A DNA stretch of 64,000 nt from Desulfitobacterium_A nosdiversum (lineage in GTDB: Bacteria; Bacillota; Desulfitobacteriia; Desulfitobacteriales; Desulfitobacteriaceae), in the NCBI RefSeq assembly GCF_049860565.1, contig NZ_CP172056.1, positions 3,720,001-3,784,000 of the forward strand, given 5' to 3'. Shown piece by piece: positions 1 to 8,718 of this stretch; position 1 is the stretch's first letter; each line of letters starts with the position of its first letter. The notes under the pieces are model-generated. The model was not told the origin of the DNA, did no database searches, and saw nothing but the letters and a program-made list of their open reading frames with translations. Made by a program: the position numbers and the translations under genes.

Positions 1-1530
1 TGCTTCAATTGCAGCATTCAGCGCCAAAAGATTTGTTTGGTCGGAGATACCTGTAATAATATTTGTAATTCCTCGAATTTCTCCCGTCTGATCCCGTAAC
101 GTCTTTCCAGTCTGGCTTATCCCCTCAACCTTATCGGCAAACTCATTTATTTTTTGGGCTAAATCGTTCATCATGGTTTTCCCGCTTTGGGTTCGTCCCA
201 CTACCTCAGAAGTGCTTGCCCCAATATCCACCATTTGATCCCTAAACATTAACATCTTACTATTTATCGTATTTGCCTGATTACTGATATTCTGAGTTGT
301 TTCAGCAAGATTTTGGGCACCGATTGCAACTTGGCTGACGCTTGCAGCGACTTGTTCAGCACCCTTAGACGATTGTTCCGTCGAAGTTGAAATCTCATTG
401 ACCTCATTTTCCACTCTTGAAATTGCTCCGTTTATCGAAGAACATATCGTCCGGGTATTTTCAACCATTTTTTTCATGCCTGAAGCTAACATTCCCAGTT
501 CTCCGAAATACTTGGACCTTAAGGTTAGATTCAAATTTCCCTGAGCCAAAGACTCTGCATTATGGGACAGCTCAACAATCGGACGGGTTATCAGTAAAGA
601 TAACATATACACGGAAATAACCCCTAACAGCAAAACCGCTAATCCCATGAATAAAACCCACATTCTAAGGCTATTCATTTGGGCAAGTACTCCTTCGCGG
701 GAAAGTACTGCTTTAATATACCCTTTAACCTCTCCGTTGTAATCCTTAAATGGAACTAAGAGAATATTCTTTTTCCCATCATCACTGAGTATTGATTTAG
801 CATTTCCATTTTGCAATCCTTCAATATCATTCTCGGGAATGGGAAACTGATCTGTATCTGTTCCCAAGAGGAGTCCCTTATTTTCTTTAATCCCTTTAAC
901 CATAGATTTATCAGGGTTAAGGACATAAATATAATACTGACCGGGATTTTTCTTTTGAAGGCTGCTTAAAAAATCCTTTCCAAAATCCATACCATATTCG
1001 GCAGTTCCTACTTGCTGCCCTTCATCGTTAATAGGAGCCACAACTCGGAAACCATACCCCTCAACCCCTTCTTCTAACCCTGAGACAATCTTGTTTTCTT
1101 TATTAGCTGCAACAACGGTATACCGAAAAGAAGACAAGTCATCACCAAATTTTTGGGGCGAATGTGCTCGATAAAAGGACGTTGCAGGAGCAATATGGAA
1201 TTGCATCTGACTGAATCCTTCTTTTTTTACCGTATCAAAGATAGGTTGAACCATCCGAGCTAAATTTTCACGATCCCGGCTCGCTAAAGCCTTTTGAATA
1301 TCGGGATTCATAGTTACAGAAAGAATCGATGATTTTGCTTTTTCTAATCGTGTAGTGAATTCATCCTGAATTCCTTTTTCCACAAGCTTTTTAGTCTCCT
1401 GCTCGCTGGAATCCAAGAGTTTTCCTGCATTCCAAAAGCTCGCTATAGAGAGAGCTCCAACTACCAAAAGAATAACCGATGCTGCAAAAAGTGTAATTCG
1501 AACCCGAATAGACATAGAGTGTTTTTTCAC
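1..1530 (-). CDS. Methyl-accepting chemotaxis protein (C-terminus beyond window)
   Basis: Transmembrane chemoreceptor that passes ligand signals to CheA/CheW. Reading from a GTG at 1530 (preceded by an AGGGGG Shine-Dalgarno; an ATG at 1515 is the alternative), about 510 residues are visible. In order: an N-terminal membrane segment, an extracellular sensor resembling the double-Cache dCache_3 class (motif KFGDDLSSFR, then GYGFRVVAPI), a second membrane helix, a HAMP linker (LLITRPIVELSHNAESLA) and the start of the signalling coiled coil, ending at the window edge in DQTNLLALNAAIEA. The cytoplasmic hairpin tip is off the window. The ligand cannot be told. It stands alone; the operon upstream ends at a terminator. 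Confidence 0.93.
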   Translation of the reverse strand, partial: MKKHSMSIRVRITLFAASVILLVVGALSIASFWNAGKLLDSSEQETKKLVEKGIQDEFTTRLEKAKSSILSVTMNPDIQKALASRDRENLARMVQPIFDTVKKEGFSQMQFHIAPATSFYRAHSPQKFGDDLSSFRYTVVAANKENKIVSGLEEGVEGYGFRVVAPINDEGQQVGTAEYGMDFGKDFLSSLQKKNPGQYYIYVLNPDKSMVKGIKENKGLLLGTDTDQFPIPENDIEGLQNGNAKSILSDDGKKNILLVPFKDYNGEVKGYIKAVLSREGVLAQMNSLRMWVLFMGLAVLLLGVISVYMLSLLITRPIVELSHNAESLAQGNLNLTLRSKYFGELGMLASGMKKMVENTRTICSSINGAISRVENEVNEISTSTEQSSKGAEQVAASVSQVAIGAQNLAETTQNISNQANTINSKMLMFRDQMVDIGASTSEVVGRTQSGKTMMNDLAQKINEFADKVEGISQTGKTLRDQTGEIRGITNIITGISDQTNLLALNAAIEA

Positions 1531-1630
1531 GGCAGCGACAACCCCCTTTGCCTAATTTTACCCTTTATATTCTACATTCTCTAATTTAATCCCTTTAATT
1601 TTTAGTATTTTTACCCAGAAGGAACATGAA

Positions 1631-1670
1631 TAAAAAAATGTCCAACCTTTTGTCAGGGTTAGACATATTT
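1631..1670 (-). terminator. Terminator after the glycosylation operon
   Basis: Inverted repeat with arms 1638-1647 and 1657-1666 (one wobble pair) followed, in minus-strand sense, by a run of seven T. It lies just downstream of the GtrA gene and separates that operon from the chemoreceptor. Confidence 0.8.
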
Positions 1671-1721
1671 TTATTGCTTGTTTTATTGTTGCTTCATTGC
1701 TTGTTTTCATTTCTTGAGAAT

Positions 1722-2120
1722 TTACTTTGATTTAGAAAAAACCCAGAGATGATTTCCGGCGAAGTTAATGACTAAGCTTAAACCTGTAGCGACAAATTTA
1801 CTTAGCAATAACGGCCAATTCCAGTGTTCATGGAATTCGATCAGCAGTTCATACGTAATTACCAGCGTCACAAGATTAAGAATAAGAAACCGGATAAACT
1901 GGCCCTTCGTATGATAGGCTTGTTTAAACGTCCAAGTTCTGTTCATGAAGAAGCTGTTGAGTACCCCTGCACTGTACGATAAGGTTTGAGCTGTAAAAAT
2001 CGGAACGCTCCAAAACGTGAGCAGGGTAAAAACACTAAAATCAACTCCCGTATTCATAAGCCCGACAAGACAAAATTTTAGAAACGCAAAAGGCGTTTTT
2101 TTGCTGCATCCCATTTTCAC
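1722..2120 (-). CDS. GtrA family membrane protein
   Basis: 132-residue protein with four predicted membrane helices, matching the GtrA/DPMS family thought to help flip or handle polyprenyl-linked sugars. Visible family features are an N-terminal FCLVGLMNTGVDFSVF segment, the NRTWTF motif between helices two and three, and a final NHLWVF motif. The start is a GTG overlapping the stop of the upstream glycosyltransferase by four bases (GTGA), implying translational coupling. It is the last gene of a minus-strand operon that also encodes a polyprenyl-phosphate glycosyltransferase of the type GtrA works with. The role in sugar translocation is family knowledge, not shown here. Confidence 0.88.
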   Translation of the reverse strand: MKMGCSKKTPFAFLKFCLVGLMNTGVDFSVFTLLTFWSVPIFTAQTLSYSAGVLNSFFMNRTWTFKQAYHTKGQFIRFLILNLVTLVITYELLIEFHEHWNWPLLLSKFVATGLSLVINFAGNHLWVFSKSK

Positions 2121-3721
2121 CGTATTGTTCTTCCCTTAACCGCAATATCGTAAATGACTTTAATAAGGTACCCCAACACTAAAACATTAAGAAGAGACGT
2201 TAGAAAAAGCACTGAATTAAAAGGAACAGTGTTAATACCCTTAAGCGTTTCAAACAGAACATAATGCGTATTGGCATATACCGTAAGACTAAATCCGGTC
2301 GTCAACAGCAGAAATCGCTTATCTTTGAGATATATAAACGCTAACACTCCCAAAGCAACGGCTGGAAATAAATATCGTTCATGCATCCGTGTTGAAAGGA
2401 CAAAAACCCCTGCAATAAGCAGCCAAGCAGTCGCGGCAACGTAAGATGCATCTTTTCCCTTGATATAAAGAAACCAGGCAAAGGCTGAAATTAAAACGAT
2501 AAATATTAAGCCCCACTGATGATAACTAAAAATGAACCCTTTTGCCGTATCCTTTACAAAATTCAGTCCGAACAGGCTGTACAGATTAAATCCATTGACC
2601 GAAGCATATGGGTATTCACCTAACGTTCCCGTGTAAAGCTTTAGAATCCAAGAGACCCCTCCGTTAATCGAAAAAGGCAAAACCAAAATTACCGTTGTCA
2701 GCATTGCCGCGAGAATCGCCTTAAAAACAATCTTCCAATTTTTTTGTTTGAGCTGCCGGATCAATTCAAAGCCAAGCACAGGGATAAAGATAATCCCTTG
2801 CGGTTTCATCAGAATAGCGGCTGTAAAAAAAACTGCAGCCAATCCTATTTTCTGTTCAGTCAGCAAAATCACGGCTGTCACAATGATCAGAGTAAAAAAT
2901 GAATCCACCTGTCCCCAAACCGTTGAATTAATAAAAATTGCCGGATTAAAAAGATAAAAGGCTGAAAGCAAAGCACTCTTTTCCCACGTCAGATGCTTTT
3001 CAGCCAGTTTATAAATCAAATACCCGGTTAGAATGTCTGCCAAAATAGATGGAAGCTTAAGCAGCAAAACAGCGTATGGACTTAACCAGGAAATACTTAT
3101 TGCCTTTCCTATTAAATACAAAACATAGATATATAGCGGCGGATAGTCACTTGCACTGCGGCCTGTAGACAGACCTGTGTAAAATTGCGAGAACCGATTA
3201 GCTGCGGTATTTGCCCAGTTTAGGAAGGTACTCAGATCATAAGGGTGTCCGGTAACCCAAGTTGCAAGGGAAATACGCCATAAAAGCCCTATACAGAGAA
3301 TCGTGAAAATCAAAAGTTTATGTTTATCCGAAGGAATGGATAATTTAATCTTCTTGTATGCAAAGACGTAATAGGCAATGAGCACAGTCGTGAAAAATAT
3401 AAGGGCATAAGCTAGAATAGGGAAAGTCAATTGATTTCCTGAACTTATGCCATTATTAAAATTACGCATCTTTCCCTGAGGAGATCCTCCAGCAATAGCC
3501 TGCCCTCTCTCATCAGTACCAGACGATATTCCCGGTGTATTTGCACTGTTTTGAGCTCCCGGCTGATTAACGCCCTTGCCCCTTATCTGCTGTGTAATCT
3601 GACTCTGAGATACAGTGCTGCCATGATAATTCCAGAGCGAATAACCGCTCATAAGCCCAAACGCAAATAAAAGGATCAGTATAATCGCTTTGAACCGATA
3701 TTTTTTTAAAGCCAATGTCAA
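2117..3721 (-). CDS. Polytopic membrane glycosyltransferase (GT39/mannosyltransferase-like)
   Basis: 534-residue integral membrane protein with roughly a dozen hydrophobic helices, resembling bacterial lipid-phosphate-sugar mannosyltransferases of the GT-C fold. Helix 1 is followed by a polar Gly/Gln/Ser/Asn-rich outer stretch (about residues 40-95). Later motifs include DYPPLYIYVL, FINSTVWGQVDSFF and TRMHERYLFP, all typical of this group. It probably moves a sugar from a lipid carrier to an envelope polymer or protein on the outer face of the membrane. It overlaps gtrA by four bases and follows galU by 24 bases. Donor and acceptor cannot be named from sequence. Confidence 0.8.
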   Translation of the reverse strand: MTLALKKYRFKAIILILLFAFGLMSGYSLWNYHGSTVSQSQITQQIRGKGVNQPGAQNSANTPGISSGTDERGQAIAGGSPQGKMRNFNNGISSGNQLTFPILAYALIFFTTVLIAYYVFAYKKIKLSIPSDKHKLLIFTILCIGLLWRISLATWVTGHPYDLSTFLNWANTAANRFSQFYTGLSTGRSASDYPPLYIYVLYLIGKAISISWLSPYAVLLLKLPSILADILTGYLIYKLAEKHLTWEKSALLSAFYLFNPAIFINSTVWGQVDSFFTLIIVTAVILLTEQKIGLAAVFFTAAILMKPQGIIFIPVLGFELIRQLKQKNWKIVFKAILAAMLTTVILVLPFSINGGVSWILKLYTGTLGEYPYASVNGFNLYSLFGLNFVKDTAKGFIFSYHQWGLIFIVLISAFAWFLYIKGKDASYVAATAWLLIAGVFVLSTRMHERYLFPAVALGVLAFIYLKDKRFLLLTTGFSLTVYANTHYVLFETLKGINTVPFNSVLFLTSLLNVLVLGYLIKVIYDIAVKGRTIR

Positions 3722-3745
3722 CTGCTCCTCTCAAGGTCATTCATC

Positions 3746-4645
3746 TTATACAACAGCTTTCTTGCGAACCTTGCGAATCTCATTTTTGACGACTTCCTGT
3801 AAGTAATTAAAAAACTCCGGATGCAATTCTTCTCGTTCAAGACCCATTTCAACGATGGCCTTCATATAACCGAGTTTATCACCAATGTCAAAGCGCTCTC
3901 CATTCAGTTCCAAAGCCAGCAGATTCTCCTGATGGCAGATCTGCTGCAAGGCATCTGTTAATTGATATTCATCCCCGGCACCGGGTTTTTGAGTTTTGAG
4001 AATGGAAAAAATGGAGGGCTTTAAAACATATCGTCCCATAATTGCAATATTGGATGGAGCCTTGGCGGGCGAAGGCTTTTCAACCAAATCCTTTACGTGC
4101 AGGATCTGATTCGTTTGGGCTACAGCAGAGATGATCCCATATTTGTTCACTTCTGAATGCTGAACGGGTTGAACCCCAATGACAGTAGAACCGGTCTGAT
4201 CAAATACATCCATCAACTGCTTTAAGGCAGGCGGATCAGAAACCATGATGTCGTCACCCAGCAATACAGCAAATGGCTCATCTCCAATAAACTGTTCAGC
4301 ACAGAGAATAGCATGTCCCAGACCAAGAGGTTCTTTTTGGCGTATATAATGAATTTTGGCCATATCTGTAATGTTTTGAGCCTCCAAAAGCAAATCCGTT
4401 TTTCCTTTTTTCTTAAGGATCTGCTCAAGTTCTACAGATTTATCAAAATGATCTTCAATTGTTTTTTTATTGCGCCCCGTTACGATCAGAATGCTTTCAA
4501 TGCCTGACTTCACTGCCTCTTCCACGATGTATTGAATGGCCGGCTTGTCGACAATCGGAAGCATTTCTTTGGGCTGAGCCTTGGTCGCCGGCAAAAAACG
4601 AGTTCCCAAACCTGCCGCTGGAATAACGGCCTTCCTGATTTTCAT
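3746..4645 (-). CDS. galU: UTP-glucose-1-phosphate uridylyltransferase
   Basis: 299-residue cytoplasmic nucleotidyltransferase making UDP-glucose from UTP and glucose-1-phosphate, usual length for bacterial GalU. Signature features are the N-terminal nucleotide-binding loop PAAGLGTRFLPATKAQPKEM, DKPAIQYIVEEA, LGLGHAILCA, LLGDDI and DIGDKLGYMKA. A Shine-Dalgarno GGAG precedes the ATG. It sits inside the glycosylation operon, supplying activated glucose for the neighbouring glycosyltransferases. The first 149 bases overlap, in another frame, the C-terminal tail of the upstream GT2 reading frame. Confidence 0.96.
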   Translation of the reverse strand: MKIRKAVIPAAGLGTRFLPATKAQPKEMLPIVDKPAIQYIVEEAVKSGIESILIVTGRNKKTIEDHFDKSVELEQILKKKGKTDLLLEAQNITDMAKIHYIRQKEPLGLGHAILCAEQFIGDEPFAVLLGDDIMVSDPPALKQLMDVFDQTGSTVIGVQPVQHSEVNKYGIISAVAQTNQILHVKDLVEKPSPAKAPSNIAIMGRYVLKPSIFSILKTQKPGAGDEYQLTDALQQICHQENLLALELNGERFDIGDKLGYMKAIVEMGLEREELHPEFFNYLQEVVKNEIRKVRKKAVV

Positions 4646-5597
4646 TCTCTATCACTCCATTCTTTTCTGCAAAACCATAGCTTTGATTTACGATATAGAG
4701 GGGTCTTTGCCGGGTTTCATCATAAATCCGCCCTACATATTCCCCAATGATTCCCATAAGGCTTAACGAAAGACCGCTTAACAGGAATTGAACTGCGATT
4801 GCCCAATTCCATCCGTTTATTCCGTTACCCCCAAGAATCAGTTTCAAAACCATTATGAACACGTCTATCAGCCCGGCAAGAAAGATCAACCCTCCGGCAA
4901 AACTTGCCAGTTGGACAGGTTTCATCGAAAAAGAGGTTAACCCATCCCAGCAAAGCTTCATCATTCTTTTCAGAGGGTATTTGCTTTCACCTGCAAATCG
5001 CTCGCAGCGTTCATATTCTACAGCGATTTGGCGATACCCCACCCAGCTCACCAAGCCTCGAACATAACGGTTCTTTTCTGGGAGACGTTTAAGTTCATCA
5101 CAGACTTTACGGTCTATAAGGCGAAAATCACCGGTATCGACTGGAATCTCGATGTCCGTAGAAGCCTGGAGGATTCGGTAAAACAAATGGGCTGTCACCT
5201 TTTTGAAAAACGTCTCTCCCTTGCGCTGGCTCCTCTTTGCATAAACAACATCATAGCCTTCCTTCCACTTTTCAATCATTTTGAGAATGAGCTCCGGAGG
5301 ATCCTGCAAATCGGCATCAATAACAATAACTGCTGCCCCTGATGAATAATCCATTCCTGCGGTGATCGCAATCTGATGACCAAAGTTTCGCGAAAAATCA
5401 ATGAGTTTGACTGCTGTATCCCGTTTGGCTAAATCCCGGACGATATCTATTGTCCGATCTCTGCTGCCATCATTGACAAAAATCAGCTCGTATTGTTCTT
5501 GAGTTAAGTCCATCACCTGCTTCAAACGTTGATACGTTAGAAGCAGGACAGCTTCCTCATTGTAGGCGGGGATCACAATTGAATAGCGTATATCCAT
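4497..5597 (-). CDS. GT2 polyprenyl-phosphate glycosyltransferase (DPM1/GtrB/YkcC-like)
   Basis: 366-residue membrane-anchored family-2 glycosyltransferase that charges undecaprenyl phosphate with a sugar. Residues 1-220 hold the GT-A domain (YSIVIPAYNEEAVL, FVNDGSRDRT, DADLQDPPE); two membrane helices follow (about 230-300), then GEYVGRIYDETRQRPLYIV, where relatives stop soon after. Here the frame continues about 50 more residues inside galU, giving an unusual 149-base overlap. Removing one A from the AAAA run near 4664 would end the protein at a TGA just before galU, so the tail looks like an indel artefact or recent frameshift. Start ATG overlaps the upstream stop (TAATG) after a GGGAGGGG ribosome site. 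Confidence 0.88.
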   Translation of the reverse strand: MDIRYSIVIPAYNEEAVLLLTYQRLKQVMDLTQEQYELIFVNDGSRDRTIDIVRDLAKRDTAVKLIDFSRNFGHQIAITAGMDYSSGAAVIVIDADLQDPPELILKMIEKWKEGYDVVYAKRSQRKGETFFKKVTAHLFYRILQASTDIEIPVDTGDFRLIDRKVCDELKRLPEKNRYVRGLVSWVGYRQIAVEYERCERFAGESKYPLKRMMKLCWDGLTSFSMKPVQLASFAGGLIFLAGLIDVFIMVLKLILGGNGINGWNWAIAVQFLLSGLSLSLMGIIGEYVGRIYDETRQRPLYIVNQSYGFAEKNGVIENENQEGRYSSGRFGNSFFAGDQGSAQRNASDCRQAGHSIHRGRGSEVRH

Positions 5598-7810
5598 TAT
5601 TTTTCCCCTCCCTGTTCAAGATTGACTTCATAAAGCGTTGTGTTGCCATTTCTATTCCTTCCATTATCGGCAATTCGTTGTGAATCATTTGCAGTCGTTT
5701 CCATCGTTTGCGTATTTGCTGAGCTTCCCTCCCACTCTGATTGAGGAATTTCTTTTCCGTTTTCTTTAATCCAGGTGAGAATATCTGAGCTTCCCTGACC
5801 TCCTCCGGGACCGCCGGAAGAAATTAAGAAATATTTAACCTCTTTGTTTTGGATCATCTGTTTAAGTTTGTCTACGGTAAGAATCTTATCTGTACCGGAA
5901 AAACCACCCATAGCCATTACTGCTTTTCCCGTTTGAATGATATACGGTTCAGCCGTTCCGGCATCTGTTGTTGCAAACAGATATTTTTCTCCAGTATTAT
6001 TGGACATCAAATAAGTCATCAAGGAAAGATTGACGTTTTCACTTGATCCGCCCATAGCTTTTGCTCCATTTTGAACCCCGCCCTGAGTTCCTCCTTGGGT
6101 TCCTCCTTGGGTTCCTCCAGACGTTGCTCCCGGCATTCCATTTGGCATCCCGCCGAAGTTTTCATTGGAAGGTCCCGCGGCAGGCAGCATGCTATTTCCG
6201 CCATAGATTATAGGCGTCGCAGCCCAGTAGAGGGGGGCTGCCAAAAGAACGAAAATTCCTCCGATTGCAGCAAATCTAGCCAGCTTTTCTTTGTTCATCA
6301 TGACAATCATGACAAGCGCACTGCCAGCCCCTAAAATTCCCACCGCAGCCGGCCAAATATAACCTATCTGTTTAGCATATGAAAGAAGGATATAAACTTG
6401 GAAACCAGCGGTTCCTAGAATTCCAACAGGAAGCAGCCATTTTTTCCATCCCTCACGATTTTTATAGAAGTCATAAATTTCAACCCATCCCGCCCCAGTT
6501 AAAGCGGCGATAGCCGGCGCAAGCATGATTAGATAATACTGATGGAAGAAGCCTGCAACACTGAAGAATCCCATCATAGGAAGCAGCCAAGCCAGCCAGA
6601 ATAATGCTTCTTTCTGTTTTGCTGTTAAAGGATTTTTTCTCCGGTATCCCAGTAATAAGCCAACACCCGATAGCAAAGCAAAGGGAAGCAGCCAACTGAT
6701 TTGACCTGATAGACTTGACTGGAAGAGCCGTAATGGTCCCGGCGTACCCGTATTAAACATGCCTCCGCCGCCTGGATTTCCTTGACCACCGATAAAGCCG
6801 CCCTGACGATCATTACGCGAACCATTATCATCTAAGGAAGGCACTTGCCCGGAGTTTCCATTTGCACCAGGCCCGAAACCTTGCGGAGGATTCCCTTGTT
6901 GTATACCTGATGCTTGACCACCTCCTGGGTTCATACCGGGTGAAAGTTGTCCTTGTTGACCCTGTTGTCCATTATCTTCCCTGAACTGATTTGCACCGCG
7001 ATTTACTCCGCCTGCACCTCTGTTACCCGTTAACCGAGAAATCCCATTGTAACCAAATGCCAATTCCAGAACAGAATTTGTTTGACTTCCTCCGACGTAA
7101 GGACGATTGGCAGCCGGTGTACTATCCACAATCACCGGCCAGGAAAGAGAGACCAAAAGCAGGGCAACCGTTGAAATTGCCAGTCCTTTCAGTTTCTTTT
7201 TCCAGTTCACCTGAAAAGCCAATAGGTAAAAGAGATATAGTGCGGGAACAATCATATAGGCTTGCAGCATTTTTGTATTAAACCCTACACCAACCATGGC
7301 AAAGGCTGCAACCGACCAACCCCATTTCTTGGTCTTAACTGCCTTAAAGAGAAACCACGTGGCCATAAGGAGAATGAACACCAATAAACTGTCAATATTA
7401 TTCGTCCGGCTTACTGCTGCGGCAATCGGTGTGCAGGCAAAGACCAAAGCTGAAAGCCGGGCAGCTGTTTGACCGAAAGTAGGTTTAACAAGAGCATAAA
7501 TCAAGAAAACTGAGCCCACCCCAGCTAAGGCCTGCGGTAAAATTACGCTCCATCCGTGTACTCCAAAAATTGAAGCACTCAGCGTTTGAATCCAAAAGGC
7601 AACGGGTGGCTTATCTACAGTGACAAAGCCACCTGGATCAAATGATGCATAAAAGAAATTATGAAAACTCTGAAGCATGCTGGTAACTGCTGCTGTGTAA
7701 TAGGCATTCGCATACTGATCTTTCCAAATCCCATATATATTGATGAAAGCTGCCAAAGCGGCAATCCCAAGCAGAAGAGGATCAATTCGCTTATTCTTAA
7801 AAAACTTCAT
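5597..7810 (-). CDS. ArnT/YkcB-like GT39 membrane glycosyltransferase
   Basis: 737-residue polytopic membrane protein of the GT-C ArnT/PMT type. The N-terminal outer loop carries ANAYYTAAVTSM and VDKPPVAFW, and RTNNIDSLLVF follows, all family hallmarks of lipid-sugar binding. Two outer regions are low complexity: a Gly/Gln/Asn-rich stretch of about 100 residues (around 270-370) and a later GGTQ repeat block encoded near 6075-6125. Start chosen at the ATG at 7810, preceded by AGAAGGAG; an upstream in-frame start lacks a good site. Together with the downstream GT2 gene it mirrors the ykcB-ykcC pair of Bacillus subtilis. Likely transfers sugar onto an envelope acceptor; substrates unknown. Confidence 0.87.
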   Translation of the reverse strand: MKFFKNKRIDPLLLGIAALAAFINIYGIWKDQYANAYYTAAVTSMLQSFHNFFYASFDPGGFVTVDKPPVAFWIQTLSASIFGVHGWSVILPQALAGVGSVFLIYALVKPTFGQTAARLSALVFACTPIAAAVSRTNNIDSLLVFILLMATWFLFKAVKTKKWGWSVAAFAMVGVGFNTKMLQAYMIVPALYLFYLLAFQVNWKKKLKGLAISTVALLLVSLSWPVIVDSTPAANRPYVGGSQTNSVLELAFGYNGISRLTGNRGAGGVNRGANQFREDNGQQGQQGQLSPGMNPGGGQASGIQQGNPPQGFGPGANGNSGQVPSLDDNGSRNDRQGGFIGGQGNPGGGGMFNTGTPGPLRLFQSSLSGQISWLLPFALLSGVGLLLGYRRKNPLTAKQKEALFWLAWLLPMMGFFSVAGFFHQYYLIMLAPAIAALTGAGWVEIYDFYKNREGWKKWLLPVGILGTAGFQVYILLSYAKQIGYIWPAAVGILGAGSALVMIVMMNKEKLARFAAIGGIFVLLAAPLYWAATPIIYGGNSMLPAAGPSNENFGGMPNGMPGATSGGTQGGTQGGTQGGVQNGAKAMGGSSENVNLSLMTYLMSNNTGEKYLFATTDAGTAEPYIIQTGKAVMAMGGFSGTDKILTVDKLKQMIQNKEVKYFLISSGGPGGGQGSSDILTWIKENGKEIPQSEWEGSSANTQTMETTANDSQRIADNGRNRNGNTTLYEVNLEQGGEK

Positions 7811-7895
7811 GTACTTTCGCTCCTTCTGACTTTTATCTAAAACAATGGACATGAATTCTCTTGAAACACCTTTCATTGCTTTAACTATAACCAAA

Positions 7896-7961
7896 TTTCC
7901 TGAAAAACCACTTAAGGTAAACTGAACGTTTCATGAAAACTTCCTGAAAATTAGCTGAAAA
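7896..7961 (-). promoter_or_regulatory. Six-unit 11-bp phased repeat array (candidate OmpR-family operator)
   Basis: In minus-strand sense, units starting at 7961, 7950, 7939 and 7928 read TTTTCAGCTAA, TTTTCAGGAAG, TTTTCATGAAA and CGTTCAGTTTA; the unit at 7917 is degenerate, and the unit at 7906 is TTTTCAGGAAA. All six keep exact 11-bp phase. Such spacing is typical of PhoB/OmpR-type response regulators (established knowledge). The array ends about 85 bp upstream of the glycosyltransferase start, with a possible -10 (TATAGT) just downstream. No such regulator gene is in the window. Confidence 0.6.
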
Positions 7962-7969
7962 TAAATAAA

Positions 7970-8022
7970 TATATTAAAAGGCGCTTAGGTCATATCGTTA
8001 TAACCTAACGCCTTTTAATATT
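7970..8022 (-). terminator. Terminator after the CotJC-like gene
   Basis: Long imperfect hairpin, arms 7976-7990 and 8002-8015, followed in minus-strand sense by an A/T-rich tract. It lies directly after the stop of the gene at 8039. Confidence 0.65.
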
Positions 8023-8038
8023 TATGCTCTGTTTATTT

Positions 8039-8593
8039 CTATTCTAAAACCTGAAGGCTCATTTTATAGTCATATATGATTTGACTATACTTATCATTTG
8101 ATGCTCCTTCAGCCATATATCTTCGGGAACGAATAAAAAGATTTTGATGTACTCCTTCACGGTGGGCTAAGAAATGAATGATTTTACGTACTCCTGGATC
8201 TTTTGTCATACCTAAGCTTTTTTCATAGACTCCGCGAGAACGGATCTCCAGCTCGATATCCGCTTTTAAAAGATTTAAGGGAGCAGTCCCTTGAACGATA
8301 TAATTCAGCTTCCATGGCTCGCCCTGTTTATTAGCGAATTGGATGGATTCTCCTTCGAGTTTATGGATCAGCGTGCTTAATATCTCAAGATGGGCCAGTT
8401 CTTCGGCAATAATAAGCCCAAATAGTTCCCTTACAAATCGATTCGTTATTTTAGATTGATGATCTAAGTATTGTGTAATCTGAGTAAGTTCACCCTCTTT
8501 TCCCCCGTAATGTTCCAAGAGGCGTTTGGCGAATACAGGATCCGGCCGTTCAACATGAATAGGATAAAAAAAACGCTTACGGTAATTATACAC
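8039..8593 (-). CDS. CotJC-like manganese-catalase family protein
   Basis: 184-residue ferritin-fold protein resembling spore coat protein CotJC and the dimanganese catalases. Likely metal-ligating residues sit in helices carrying IIAEELAHLEIL (about 62-73) and HFLAHREGVHQN (about 142-153), plus an acidic helix ADIELEIRSRGVYEKSL. The start is a GTG preceded by AGGGAGG. It is a monocistronic unit between two terminators. CotJC relatives sit in the spore coat and may detoxify peroxide; that role is inferred from family. No sporulation sigma-factor promoter could be assigned with confidence. Confidence 0.82.
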   Translation of the reverse strand: MYNYRKRFFYPIHVERPDPVFAKRLLEHYGGKEGELTQITQYLDHQSKITNRFVRELFGLIIAEELAHLEILSTLIHKLEGESIQFANKQGEPWKLNYIVQGTAPLNLLKADIELEIRSRGVYEKSLGMTKDPGVRKIIHFLAHREGVHQNLFIRSRRYMAEGASNDKYSQIIYDYKMSLQVLE

Positions 8594-8645
8594 GCTGATT
8601 CCTCCCTACGCCCGCCATTCTGCCTACAGTATATGAAGGGGAATA

Positions 8646-8692
8646 GAAAAGCGCCACCTCAATCTCACTGTTCAGTGAAAATCAGTAGCGCT
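8646..8692 (-). terminator. Terminator of the purine operon
   Basis: Hairpin with outer arms 8650-8657 and 8685-8692 (one wobble) and an inner TCACT/AGTGA helix, followed in minus-strand sense by TTTTC. It closes the pur operon after purD. Confidence 0.8.
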
Positions 8693-8718
8693 CTATATAT
8701 ATTTAAATTCGTTGAGCT

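Noticed and set aside
6019..6334. Antisense and alternate frames in the GGTQ repeat region
   Set aside because: Shadows of the glycosyltransferase caused by its tandem repeats.
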